DNA of 64,000 nucleotides from positions 141,520 through 205,519 of the forward strand of contig LJUY01000001.1 of NCBI GenBank assembly GCA_001304015.1, written 5' to 3'. The stretch comes from a candidate division Zixibacteria bacterium SM23_81. Its GTDB lineage: Bacteria > SM23-81. A program made the translations under genes and the position numbers. The notes beneath the pieces were generated by a model, which saw nothing but the letters and a program-made list of their open reading frames with translations, was not told the origin of the DNA and did not search any database. The first letter of the stretch is position 1; every line of letters starts with the position of its first letter. Of the stretch, positions 7,498 to 15,508 are shown piece after piece.

Positions 7498-8022
7498 TTA
7501 TTCGCTGTCATAATGAATCAGTGACAATAGTTCATAGCCGTTGAGCTTTTTTCTTCCCCTTAAGAAATCCAGCTCGATGAGAAAGGCGATGCCCACAATC
7601 TCCCCCCCCACTTTCTCCACCATCTGACAGGTCGCCGCCACCGTTCCACCGGTAGCCAGAAGATCATCGACGATCAAAACTTTTTGCCCTTTTTCAATGG
7701 CGTCCCGATGGATTTCCAAGGCATCTGTGCCATACTCCAATTCATACTCCACCCGCAGAGTTTCCGCTGGCAACTTTCCGGGCTTGCGCACTGGCACCAC
7801 GCCGACTCCGAGTTTATAGGCCAGGCTCGATGCGAGCAGAAATCCCCTGGCTTCTATGCCCACCACCACATCAACGGAACGATTTTTATAGTGGTCATAG
7901 AGGGTCTCGATCACTTGACGGTAGGCGACCTTGTCCTTCAGCAGGGTCGTGATGTCTCGGAAAACAATTCCCTTCTTGGGGAAATCGGGCACGTTTCGGA
8001 TAAACTTTTTAAAGTCCTTCAT
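7498..8022 (-). CDS. apt: Adenine phosphoribosyltransferase
   Basis: Converts adenine and PRPP to AMP in purine salvage, in the cytoplasm. The 174-residue protein carries the PRPP-binding motif VLIVDDLLATGGT at ~115-127, the N-terminal PDFPKKGIVFRDITTLL signature, GIEARGFLLA, and the flexible-loop region RKPGKLP. ATG 8022 was chosen because GAGGAA lies ~8 nt upstream and the family signature then starts at the usual place; another in-frame ATG at 8037 lacks such a site. It is the last gene of a minus-strand run with the acylphosphatase and SLOG genes, and a strong terminator follows. Confidence 0.95.
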   Translation of the reverse strand: MKDFKKFIRNVPDFPKKGIVFRDITTLLKDKVAYRQVIETLYDHYKNRSVDVVVGIEARGFLLASSLAYKLGVGVVPVRKPGKLPAETLRVEYELEYGTDALEIHRDAIEKGQKVLIVDDLLATGGTVAATCQMVEKVGGEIVGIAFLIELDFLRGRKKLNGYELLSLIHYDSE

Positions 8023-8042
8023 GAGTAGTTTCCTCATCTGTG

Positions 8043-8318
8043 CTAAAAATGGACTTGAAAATCGACGAATTTACCCTGGGGTTCATGCCACTTCACTTGA
8101 ATGTCAGTGACATGAGCCGAGGGTGGACCCACGCGAATTTCCTTGACAAACTCCAAGATCAAGGCTTTCTCCCCCTCCACTTCCAACTCCACCTCACCTC
8201 GGTACAGGTTGCGAACGTAGCCTCTCAGTCCCATTTTCCGTCCACGCATGAGGACGAAGTAGCGGTATCCTACGCCCTGTACCACCCCGGAGACCAGGAT
8301 ATGAGCGGCAGACTCCAT
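8043..8318 (-). CDS. acyP: Acylphosphatase
   Basis: A 91-residue enzyme that hydrolyses carboxyl-phosphate bonds such as those in acetyl-phosphate or 1,3-bisphosphoglycerate. It has the family signature GVVQGVGYRYFVLMRG, with the phosphate-binding loop and catalytic Arg in GYRYF, and GLRGYVRNLYRGEVELEVEG with the catalytic Asn in VRN. The start ATG overlaps the stop of the upstream SLOG gene by one base (TAATG), indicating translational coupling. Confidence 0.95.
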   Translation of the reverse strand: MESAAHILVSGVVQGVGYRYFVLMRGRKMGLRGYVRNLYRGEVELEVEGEKALILEFVKEIRVGPPSAHVTDIQVKWHEPQGKFVDFQVHF

Positions 8319-8794
8319 TAGATCCTACCGATAAGTTCCAGGGCTCTATCGACGGCTTCCTTAGCGGTTTTGGCGGAGACCAAACCCGATATGTCCCAGG
8401 TCTTTAGGCCTACCACCGGGATACCTATAGCCAGTCCCAGGGCGATTTCAGAAAGAGTGCCGTATTGACCGTTTATGGCGATGATGGCATCTGCGGAGCG
8501 GACAACGATGGCGTTACGAGCATGGTTTAGGCCTGTAACGATCGGGATACTCACGTACTCATTGGCATCTCCAGCGTTGAAGCCCGGAAGAATACCCACA
8601 GTCAGCCCGTTCGCAGACTTAGCCCCCTTGCAAGCAGCCTCCATGACGCCGCCCAGGCCTCCAGTGACCACGACACAGCCCTGCCCAGCCAACTCCCGGC
8701 CCACTTTCTCCGCCAAGGCGGCTATCTGACTTGAACATTGGCCACCGCCGACAACAGCAACACGCAATATTTTTCTCGATTGTGAGGATGTCAT
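8318..8794 (-). CDS. SLOG / TIGR00725-like Rossmann-fold protein
   Basis: A 158-residue protein. The true start is ATG 8794; the frame is open further upstream only because it runs through the tRNA-Pro gene. It begins with a nucleotide-binding strand-loop (VAVVGGGQCSS), has VTGGLGGVMEAACKGA, and a late NGQYGTLSEIALGLAIGIPV motif that corresponds to the PGGxGTxxE loop of LOG-like proteins. The family (TIGR00725, SLOG superfamily) is predicted to bind nucleotides or nucleotide derivatives; no reaction has been assigned from sequence. It shares an operon with acylphosphatase and apt, which may hint at nucleotide metabolism. Confidence 0.8.
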   Translation of the reverse strand: MTSSQSRKILRVAVVGGGQCSSQIAALAEKVGRELAGQGCVVVTGGLGGVMEAACKGAKSANGLTVGILPGFNAGDANEYVSIPIVTGLNHARNAIVVRSADAIIAINGQYGTLSEIALGLAIGIPVVGLKTWDISGLVSAKTAKEAVDRALELIGRI

Positions 8795-8827
8795 CTTATG
8801 GCTGGAGGTTGAGGGAGAAAAAATTTG

Positions 8828-8905
<78 letters not shown>

Positions 8906-8913
8906 ATGAAGTG

Positions 8914-9393
8914 CTAAAGCGTCCACAGGGTGATCACGCCCAGAGAGGCCAGGGTGACCACGGTGCCGGCCAGCAAAATGCCAAGAATAATGGCTGGAAG
9001 TGCATACTTGAAGCGAACTCCGAACAGAAAAGTGGCCACTGTTCCGGTCCATGCTCCTGTTACCGGCAATGGAATAGCTACGAAAAGAATCAATCCTAAC
9101 GCTTCATATCGCTCCACCAACCGGCCCCGCCTTCGTGTTCTGGCGAATAACCAGCCAAAAAAGCGCTGACAGTGGGGATACCTACGGCTCAGAAGGTTTG
9201 AAACAGGCTCTAAAAATAACAGCAGGGGAATGACTGGTACGGAATTGCCCACCACGGAAAAGAAATAGGCTTGCTGCCAGCTCATCCCGCGCCCCAAGGC
9301 GTAAGGAATGGCTCCTCGGAGCTCAAAGATAGGCAGCATGGCGATGAGTACGGTGCACAGCTCACGGGGTATATGGCTCAGGTTGAGCGCCAT
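8914..9393 (-). CDS. Small multidrug export-family membrane protein
   Basis: A 159-residue integral membrane protein with about four hydrophobic segments. It carries the family hallmarks of PF06695 (putative small multidrug export protein): MLPIFELRGAIPYALG near the start, FFSVVGNSVPVIPLLLF, and late IPLPVTGAWTGTVATFLFG. The function of the family is poorly established despite the name. GGAG lies 8 nt before the ATG. It follows pcm with a short gap and precedes the tRNA-Pro, suggesting one transcript. Confidence 0.8.
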   Translation of the reverse strand: MALNLSHIPRELCTVLIAMLPIFELRGAIPYALGRGMSWQQAYFFSVVGNSVPVIPLLLFLEPVSNLLSRRYPHCQRFFGWLFARTRRRGRLVERYEALGLILFVAIPLPVTGAWTGTVATFLFGVRFKYALPAIILGILLAGTVVTLASLGVITLWTL

Positions 9394-9396
9394 GAT

Positions 9397-10041
9397 CTAC
9401 TCCTGTTTCCAACCATGATTACCGATGAGGGGCACAAAGGTACAACCGCAGACCTCCTGGCTCTTGAGTTTAGAGCCTTTTCTTTCGATGCACATCAGGT
9501 TCTGAAAGGATGAACTACCTACAGGTACTACTAATCGGCCACCGTCCCGGAGTTGTTCCTGCAGGGGTTGAGGTACGACAGGAGAACCCGCGGTAACGAT
9601 AATGCCATCAAATGGAGCGAATTCTCTCCATCCTAAGGTTCCGTCACCCACCTTGATGATAACATTCACATAATTGAGCTCGTTAAGTAGCTCGCAAGCC
9701 GCTCGAGCCAAATGTGGGTCTCGCTCGATGGAGTAAACTTTGTCGGCAATTTCCGCCAGAATAGCAGCCTGATAGCCCGAGCCAGTGCCCACTTCGAGAA
9801 CCTTCTCACCACCTTTCAGCTGCAGGCATTCAGTCATCAGAGCCACCATGTAAGGCTGAGAGATCGTCTGTCCACCGAAGATAGGAAGAGGGTAATCATT
9901 ATAGGCTTGCTCCTGGAGAGACTCCTCAACGAATCGATGCCTGGGTACCTTACTCATGGCCGCCAACACAAATTCGTCTTTAATCCCTTTGCCTCGAATT
10001 TGTTCCTCCAGCATTTTATTTTTCATGTCAGCGAAATCCAT
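9397..10041 (-). CDS. pcm: Protein-L-isoaspartate O-methyltransferase
   Basis: Repairs isoaspartyl residues in aged proteins by SAM-dependent methylation in the cytoplasm. It has a 214-residue class I methyltransferase layout: the pre-SAM region (VPRHRFVEESLQEQAYNDYP), GGQTISQPYMVALM, then SAM motif I VLEVGTGSGYQAAILA near residue 80 and the acidic residue in YSIERD. The gene lies 7 bp after surE, the classical pcm-surE stress-survival pair known from many bacteria. No truncation is seen. Confidence 0.95.
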   Translation of the reverse strand: MDFADMKNKMLEEQIRGKGIKDEFVLAAMSKVPRHRFVEESLQEQAYNDYPLPIFGGQTISQPYMVALMTECLQLKGGEKVLEVGTGSGYQAAILAEIADKVYSIERDPHLARAACELLNELNYVNVIIKVGDGTLGWREFAPFDGIIVTAGSPVVPQPLQEQLRDGGRLVVPVGSSSFQNLMCIERKGSKLKSQEVCGCTFVPLIGNHGWKQE

Positions 10042-10048
10042 CTCTCTT

Positions 10049-10810
10049 CTAGATCCCCTTTAAAACTGGAAAATCCCAACCAGACAGCACCTTTATGGCC
10101 CGATAATTCGTCGCATCCAAATGCAGGGGGGTGATGGAGATTTTGTTAGCCTCGATGGCACTGAAGTCAGTCTTGTCTCCCCCTTCCCAGGAGGGAGGAG
10201 GCCCACCTATCCAGAAAAAAGCATTGCCCTTCTCATCGGTCTTCTTCTCCACTGCGTCGCGGTAAATCCGCTTCCCCAGACGGGTGATCTCCACCCCACG
10301 GATATCCCTCGTATCTACATAAGGAATATTGATGTTGAGGTACGTATCCTCAGGCAATCCTTGTTGTAATACCACTTGACAGATCCCCGCCGCCGTCTCT
10401 GCGGCCTGAGAAAAATCTATGGGCTTCCAATCTGCTAGGGAAACAGCCATGGAGAGAATTCCTAGCATGGTTCCCTCGATAGCAGCAGCCACCGTGCCAG
10501 AGTAACTGACATCGTCACCGAGATTAGGACCATGATTGATTCCCGACAAGACAATATTCGGCTTTCGTTTCATCAGAGAACGGATGGCCAGCATGACACA
10601 ATCGGTGGGGGTTCCCTGAACGGAGAAGACCTTTTCCTCAAGTTGATTTACTCGCAACGGTTGAGAGAGGGTCAGGGAATGGCTGGTGGCACTCTGATCT
10701 CTGTCGGGTGCCACCACATAAACCTCCCCTCCCAACTTGGTGAGTTTGGTCTTCAAGGCTTGAAGTCCCTTGGCGCCGATGCCATCATCATTGGTGAGCA
10801 AAATACGCAT
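10049..10810 (-). CDS. surE: 5'/3'-nucleotidase SurE
   Basis: A metal-dependent nucleoside monophosphatase of 253 residues. The metal-binding N-terminal motif RILLTNDDG starts at residue 2, followed by VVAPDRDQSATSHS and SGINHGPNLGDDVSYSGTV, all diagnostic. ATG 10810 is selected because AGAAGGA lies upstream and the motif requires that start. It is paired with pcm. GT2-family and pcm genes flank it in the same direction. Confidence 0.95.
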   Translation of the reverse strand: MRILLTNDDGIGAKGLQALKTKLTKLGGEVYVVAPDRDQSATSHSLTLSQPLRVNQLEEKVFSVQGTPTDCVMLAIRSLMKRKPNIVLSGINHGPNLGDDVSYSGTVAAAIEGTMLGILSMAVSLADWKPIDFSQAAETAAGICQVVLQQGLPEDTYLNINIPYVDTRDIRGVEITRLGKRIYRDAVEKKTDEKGNAFFWIGGPPPSWEGGDKTDFSAIEANKISITPLHLDATNYRAIKVLSGWDFPVLKGI

Positions 10811-10834
10811 AAACAATCCTTCTCTGGAGTGCTT

Positions 10835-11608
10835 TTAAAAGTTAAAGAGGTTTCTCATGACCAGCAGGATGAACCTCAGGGTATCCCTCATGGGCCGGAT
10901 GGCGCTTTTTTCCTCCCCGTAAATGGAGCTGATGGGAACAGAATCGATTCGATATCCTTTCCGTCCAGCCTGCATCAATATCTCCGACTCGGTTTCATAA
11001 TGGGAAGTTCTTAAGCGAAGCACTTTGAGCACATCTGTTCGGATATATCGATAGCCCGACTGGCTGTCCGGAATTTTCTGCCCAACCAATGCGGAAATGC
11101 AGGCCGAGGTGATCCTATTGGTCAGCACTCGGATCCAGGGCATCTGGCCCACCAGGTCCATCCTCGACCCAATCAGAATATCCGCTTTCTTCTGGAGGGC
11201 AATTTGAAGAAAAAGGGGGATAAAACGCTCATCGTGCTGTCCGTCGGCGTCAAGTGAAATGACTCCGTGATAACAGCCGTCCATAACGTGTCGAAAACCA
11301 GTTTTAAGCGCTTCCCCCTTGCCCCTATTCTCCCGGTGACAAAGCACCACCGCACCAGCCTCTCGGGCCAAGCAGCTGGTGTTATCGCTGGACCCATCGT
11401 CAACGACGATGATATTCTGAAGCTCGATAAGTTTTGCTATCCGCCGAACGAGTTCGAAAATGGTCCGGGAGGCGTTGAAGGCGGGAATCAATACGGCCAC
11501 TTTCAAAGGAGCGATCAGGTTCTCCCCCACCTTAGGCCAGTAGTTGACATCTTGAGAAGGATTGAAAGATGAACCATTGATCTGGATACATAGCGACGTA
11601 TCATTCAA
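10835..11608 (-). CDS. Family 2 glycosyltransferase (DPM1/DPG-synthase-like)
   Basis: A cytoplasmic GT-A fold transferase. The core begins VAVLIPAFNASRTIFELV, continues with IIVVDDGSSDNT (nucleotide-sugar binding) and the metal-binding DxD-type motif SLDADGQHDE, then GSRMDL and PDSQSGYR. This set is typical of polyprenyl-phosphate mannosyl/glucosyl transferases. There are no C-terminal membrane segments, so it resembles the soluble DPM1 form. The reading frame can begin at TTG 11608, preceded by AAGG; an internal GTG or TTG about 26-34 codons later is an alternative, since the first ~35 residues are not family sequence. Its likely use is loading a lipid carrier for envelope glycan synthesis. 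Confidence 0.85.
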   Translation of the reverse strand: MNDTSLCIQINGSSFNPSQDVNYWPKVGENLIAPLKVAVLIPAFNASRTIFELVRRIAKLIELQNIIVVDDGSSDNTSCLAREAGAVVLCHRENRGKGEALKTGFRHVMDGCYHGVISLDADGQHDERFIPLFLQIALQKKADILIGSRMDLVGQMPWIRVLTNRITSACISALVGQKIPDSQSGYRYIRTDVLKVLRLRTSHYETESEILMQAGRKGYRIDSVPISSIYGEEKSAIRPMRDTLRFILLVMRNLFNF

Positions 11609-11898
11609 TGACCTTTAGCAATCAGGAGGTGTACTCTCAAAGATCTTGGCCCAAATTGCTACTGGATTTTAAAAAGAAAATCTTCAAGAACCATTTTATA
11701 ATCGTATTGACCATCTTGGATGACAAGGCCTGGGACGAAAAAGGCACCTCTTTTAAGGCCAAATTCGCCAGCCTGGTGAAAAACAAGCTGATTTCCCGAA
11801 AAGAGGCATGTGTTGGAGACAGCAAGTTCCTAGACGATAGTGACACAAGCCTCTCATGATGGTCTTCATGAGATTCACTGATCGGGCTATAATGAAAA
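11609..11898. other. Intergenic stretch, no gene recognised
   Basis: Open frames exist on both strands but none resembles a known product, and the minus-strand one only extends by reading through tRNA-Pro. A possible weak promoter toward the glycosyltransferase is TTGTCA (11726-11721), 17 bp, GATTAT (11703-11698). Confidence 0.4.
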
Positions 11899-11975
11899 TG
11901 GTCGGGGCGACTGGATTTGAACCAGCGACCACTAGCCCCCCATGCTAGTGCGCTACCAGGCTGCGCCACGCCCCG
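11899..11975 (-). tRNA. tRNA-Pro (anticodon GGG)
   Basis: Complete cloverleaf: acceptor CGGGGCG/CGCCCCG, anticodon stem CTAGC/GCTAG around loop ATGGGGG (anticodon GGG), T arm CTGG TTCAAAT CCAG, discriminator A and encoded CCA (11899-11901). The acceptor stem is identical to that of the CGG tRNA-Pro at 8828-8905. Confidence 0.95.
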
Positions 11976-12076
11976 ACCCATCTCAGATTATGGCAACATC
12001 TCGGGAGTATCACCTTAGAGATTGTCACGTTAATTTATGGAATCATGAAAGAGAAATCAAGCAAAAAATCCCCGTG

Positions 12077-12442
12077 CTACGAAGCTGTCCGTAGTAAAAC
12101 GAGCAGTTCTTTAAGATCCTGTCTTATGGAGGTCAAGAGGTCTCTTAGGAGAGCTTCTTCAAAATTCATCTCCAGCTGGCTCGAGAAGGGATTCCGACGA
12201 ATTTGCTGAAGCTTCCTCTTAGCACCAGCTATGGTATAGCCCTCCTCGTGAAGGAGACGCTTAATTGTCAAAATCGACCTAATGTCCTTGACCCGATAGG
12301 CTCTATTGCCGGCGCGATTCTTAGGAGGAGCTAACGTGGGAAACTCATCCTCCCAATACCGCAGCACATGGGGTTTGAGATTGGTCAATTCGCAAACCTC
12401 ACTGATGCTGTAGTACATCTTCGTTGGAGAAAGTTTGACCAA
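12077..12442 (-). CDS. MerR-family transcriptional regulator
   Basis: A 121-residue DNA-binding protein with a MerR winged helix at the N terminus: YYSISEVCELTNLKPHVLRY, then WEDEFPTL, NRAGNRAYRVKDI and LLHEEGYTIAGAKRKL. No effector domain follows beyond a short helical tail, so the signal is unknown. The start is probably TTG 12442: AGGAGG (12456-12451) lies exactly 8 nt upstream, while the in-frame GTG at 12451 overlaps that ribosome-binding site. It is downstream of gpsA and upstream of none of the known MerR targets; similar small MerR genes are widely conserved near housekeeping genes. Confidence 0.9.
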   Translation of the reverse strand: MVKLSPTKMYYSISEVCELTNLKPHVLRYWEDEFPTLAPPKNRAGNRAYRVKDIRSILTIKRLLHEEGYTIAGAKRKLQQIRRNPFSSQLEMNFEEALLRDLLTSIRQDLKELLVLLRTAS

Positions 12443-12529
12443 TAGAACCACCTCCTGATTAGGTAAGCCAAGTGGTTAAAGGATCATCGTCTCTATTTGC
12501 AAACAGCCACAAGGATCCGCCAGATTCAG

Positions 12530-13531
12530 CTACCACCAGATCTCAGCCTTGGCCACTCGATTCATGAGATCGTTGACAGCCTGGCGAGGATTTTTATCTT
12601 CAAACAGCACCAGATATACCTGTTCGGTTATGGGCATTTCGACTTTTTTCACATTGGCCAATGACCGGGCGGAAACGGTGGTGTTGACCCCCTCAGCGAC
12701 CATCTCCATAGAGTCCAATACCTGCTTCAATTTCATACCCCTTCCCGCCTGTTCTCCCACATATCGATTGCGGCTATGTTTGCTCACGCAGGTAGTGATC
12801 AAATCACCCATTCCGGAAAGGCCGGCAAAAGTCTGAGCGCGGGCGCCCATAGCAATACCCAGACGACTGATCTCGGCCAATCCTCTAGTGAGCAAAGCCC
12901 CTTTAGTATTGTCTCCATAATTCAAACCATCGCAGATTCCGGCGGCAATGGCGATGACATTTTTGAGCGAGCCAGCGAGCTCAGTGCCGATGAGGTCGTC
13001 GTTGGTGTATACTCGAAAATAGGAGGTCATAAAGGTCATCTGAATCTGAAGATTCATGTTTTCATCGGGAGAGGCAACCACGACGGCCGTGGGGATGCCT
13101 CTGCTTACTTCTTCGGCGTGACTTGGTCCAGAAAGTGTGGCAATTCTGATACCTCGGGGCAATTCCTCTTGGAGTACCTGCGACATCCTTTTTAATGTCC
13201 TTCTCTCTAATCCCTTGGCCACATTCACCGAGATTATCTGGTCCGTGAGATGTGGGGCCGCCAACTTTGCTACATTCCTCATGGTGTGTGATGGCAGGGC
13301 AAAGACGATGATACTGACATCCTCTAGGGCCTTACATATATCATCAGTGATGTCGATCTCTCTGGGCACGGCCACTCCTGGAAGAAAAAGAACGTTTTCG
13401 CGGGTCCGTTGAAGTTCATGAGCCCTTTCGCCGAAAAACTCCCACAGGGATACTGTATGGCCGTTACCATGCAGAAGTATGGCCAAAGCGGTGCCCCAGC
13501 CACCAGCCCCTAAAACGGCGATTTTCCTCAT
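12530..13531 (-). CDS. gpsA: NAD(P)-dependent glycerol-3-phosphate dehydrogenase
   Basis: Reduces dihydroxyacetone phosphate to sn-glycerol-3-phosphate for phospholipid synthesis. The 333-residue protein has the Rossmann motif IAVLGAGGWGTALAILL at the N terminus, ISVNVAKGLE, LSGPSHAEEVSRGIPTAVVV, the catalytic Lys region ELAGSLKNVIAIAAG, and the substrate-binding motif near FAGLSGMGDLITTC. The start overlaps the stop of plsY by four bases (ATGA), so the two successive steps of phosphatidate synthesis are translationally coupled. Confidence 0.97.
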   Translation of the reverse strand: MRKIAVLGAGGWGTALAILLHGNGHTVSLWEFFGERAHELQRTRENVLFLPGVAVPREIDITDDICKALEDVSIIVFALPSHTMRNVAKLAAPHLTDQIISVNVAKGLERRTLKRMSQVLQEELPRGIRIATLSGPSHAEEVSRGIPTAVVVASPDENMNLQIQMTFMTSYFRVYTNDDLIGTELAGSLKNVIAIAAGICDGLNYGDNTKGALLTRGLAEISRLGIAMGARAQTFAGLSGMGDLITTCVSKHSRNRYVGEQAGRGMKLKQVLDSMEMVAEGVNTTVSARSLANVKKVEMPITEQVYLVLFEDKNPRQAVNDLMNRVAKAEIWW

Positions 13532-14178
13532 GACGATTTCCTCGGTGAGCCCGAGCGCCTAAGGGTGAATTTGTTTTCCGTTCCCGCCAACAGCCTTCTG
13601 ATGTTAGCATGATGGCTGATCAGAACGACGATAGCAAGTACCGCACCAAAGGATATCAGCGCTCTCCCAGGGTCACTTCCCAAAGCCAATTTCTCAAAAG
13701 CCATTAGCACAGGCACACAAACGGCCGCTGCCATGGAGGCCAAAGAAATATATCGCGTAATGACCACGATAATGATCCACAAAATCAGGACACAAAGGGT
13801 TATTATAGGTGCCAGAGCGAATAGCACACCAGCTCCGGTGCCTACTCCTTTTCCCCCGCGAAAGCTCAGAAAGATGGAAAAGATATGACCCACTATAGCA
13901 CAACCTCCAGTCAGAACACGGATCATATTTATGTCAGTGGTGCAGCTCGGCTCTGCGATCTTAGAGACCAACAGAACGGCCAGTAGCCCTTTGGCCATGT
14001 CCAATACCAGGACCAAGAGACCGGCTTTGAGGCCCAGTACTCTGAAAGCATTTGTAGCGCCGGCGTTTCCGCTGCCATGTTCTCTGATATCGATACCACG
14101 AGTGGCTTTCCCCAACCATACGGATATTGGAATGGAACCCAGAAGGTAACTGACCACCAAGGCCAAAGCCAGCCACAT
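13528..14178 (-). CDS. plsY: Acyl-phosphate:glycerol-3-phosphate acyltransferase PlsY
   Basis: An integral membrane enzyme that transfers the acyl group from acyl-phosphate to glycerol-3-phosphate, giving lysophosphatidate. Its three conserved motifs are visible: LLGSIPISVWLGK, GSGNAGATNAFRVLG, and SFRGGKGVGTGAG. About five hydrophobic segments in 216 residues agree with the family. AGGAGG lies upstream of ATG 14178. It sits between der and gpsA in a compact operon and supplies the next step after gpsA. Confidence 0.97.
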   Translation of the reverse strand: MWLALALVVSYLLGSIPISVWLGKATRGIDIREHGSGNAGATNAFRVLGLKAGLLVLVLDMAKGLLAVLLVSKIAEPSCTTDINMIRVLTGGCAIVGHIFSIFLSFRGGKGVGTGAGVLFALAPIITLCVLILWIIIVVITRYISLASMAAAVCVPVLMAFEKLALGSDPGRALISFGAVLAIVVLISHHANIRRLLAGTENKFTLRRSGSPRKSS

Positions 14179-14185
14179 TCTCCGA

Positions 14186-15508
14186 TTATCCTCCTCTCTT
14201 GCGGACTAAAAGCTTTATGGGGGTACCTCTGAAGCCAAAAGCACCTCTGAGTTGGTTGGTTAAATATCTAAGATAAGAGGCGGATAGTCCTCTAGGATGG
14301 TTGGTGAAGAAGATAAAAGTAGGCGGATGAACTTTTTGTTGGGTAACGTAATAGATTTTCGTTTGCTTGCCAGCGATAGATGGAGGCTGTTTTCGAGCCA
14401 CAGTTGAGACCACAAATTTGTTGAGGCGTCCCGTCGATATCCTTTTGCTTCTCTCTCGAAAAACCATCAGGACTTGTTCCAAGATAAGAGGAACGTGCAG
14501 CCCAGTGAGCGCCGAAGCAGCAACTATGGGAACATACGACAAAGAGGGATATCGTTTTTTCACTTGCCTCTCATACTCCTCTGCCTGGGCTTCTTCTCTT
14601 TCGACAAGATCCCACTTGTTGAGAACCAGGATGATGCTCTTATACGCCTCCTGAACCTGCCTGGCGATTTTAAGGTCCTGACCCGTTGGCCCAATGACCG
14701 CATCGACCAATATAAGAGCCACATGGCATCGATCAAGACTCCTCAACGTTCGCAAAGTGCTGTAGAAATCCACCCCTCCCTTTACCTTGCTTCTCTTTCT
14801 AAGACCAGCTGTGTCAATGAGCACGAAAGTGTGACGGCCAAGGTGAAAAACGGTGTCCACAGCATCTCGGGTTGTTCCCGGAACCGCATCGACGATAACT
14901 CTTTTTTCTCCCACGATGGCGTTAACTAAGGAAGACTTGCCTACATTGGGCCGACCCAGGATGGCCACCTGTATCCCATCAACCTCAAGTTCATGAGGAG
15001 CTGTTTTGGGAAGCCGCTGAACGATCTGGTCGAGAAGCTCCCCAATGTTATGTCCGTGAAGGGAGGACAAGGCAATGCCCTCACCTAGGCCCAGATCCAA
15101 GAAGTGGGGGATGTTTTCTTTAGAATCTCTCAGGTCCGCCTTGTTCAGAACCAAGATCACTTTCTTTTTGGCCCTGTGGAGAACGTGGGCGATGTCGATA
15201 TCACCAATGGTGGGCGGCACCTGCAAATCCACCATAAAAAGGACCACATCTGCTTCGCTAATGGCCAGCTTAGCCTGGTCGGCGATGGCCACAGGAAGAT
15301 CGGCCTTTTCCGAAAACTGCAATCCTCCTGTGTCCACTAAAAAGAAATGGCAACCAGACCAATCCGTCTCGGCATAGAGTCGATCCCTGGTGATTCCGGG
15401 CTCGTCATCCACGATGGCCATTCTCTTTCGGATGATTCGATTAAACAAAGTAGACTTTCCCACATTTGGTCGTCCTATAATGGCTACCACTGGTTTTGCG
15501 GCGGTCAC
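14186..15508 (-). CDS. der: Ribosome-assembly GTPase Der (EngA)
   Basis: An essential double GTPase acting in 50S subunit maturation. Both G domains are intact: GRPNVGKSTLFNRI and later GRPNVGKSSLVNAI, with DTGG and DTAG switch II motifs and NKAD / NKWD specificity motifs. A KH-like domain ends the protein (LLVRKRGG). The GTG at 15508 is preferred: AGAGG lies 7 nt upstream, and this start overlaps the DUF512 stop by four bases (GTGA). An earlier GTG at 15514 would lie on top of the ribosome-binding site. Confidence 0.97.
   Translation of the reverse strand: MTAAKPVVAIIGRPNVGKSTLFNRIIRKRMAIVDDEPGITRDRLYAETDWSGCHFFLVDTGGLQFSEKADLPVAIADQAKLAISEADVVLFMVDLQVPPTIGDIDIAHVLHRAKKKVILVLNKADLRDSKENIPHFLDLGLGEGIALSSLHGHNIGELLDQIVQRLPKTAPHELEVDGIQVAILGRPNVGKSSLVNAIVGEKRVIVDAVPGTTRDAVDTVFHLGRHTFVLIDTAGLRKRSKVKGGVDFYSTLRTLRSLDRCHVALILVDAVIGPTGQDLKIARQVQEAYKSIILVLNKWDLVEREEAQAEEYERQVKKRYPSLSYVPIVAASALTGLHVPLILEQVLMVFRERSKRISTGRLNKFVVSTVARKQPPSIAGKQTKIYYVTQQKVHPPTFIFFTNHPRGLSASYLRYLTNQLRGAFGFRGTPIKLLVRKRGG

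Noticed and set aside
11637-11981. Minus-strand open frame over tRNA-Pro(GGG)
   Set aside because: The first third is a translation of the tRNA; the remainder has no recognisable similarity or ribosome-binding site.
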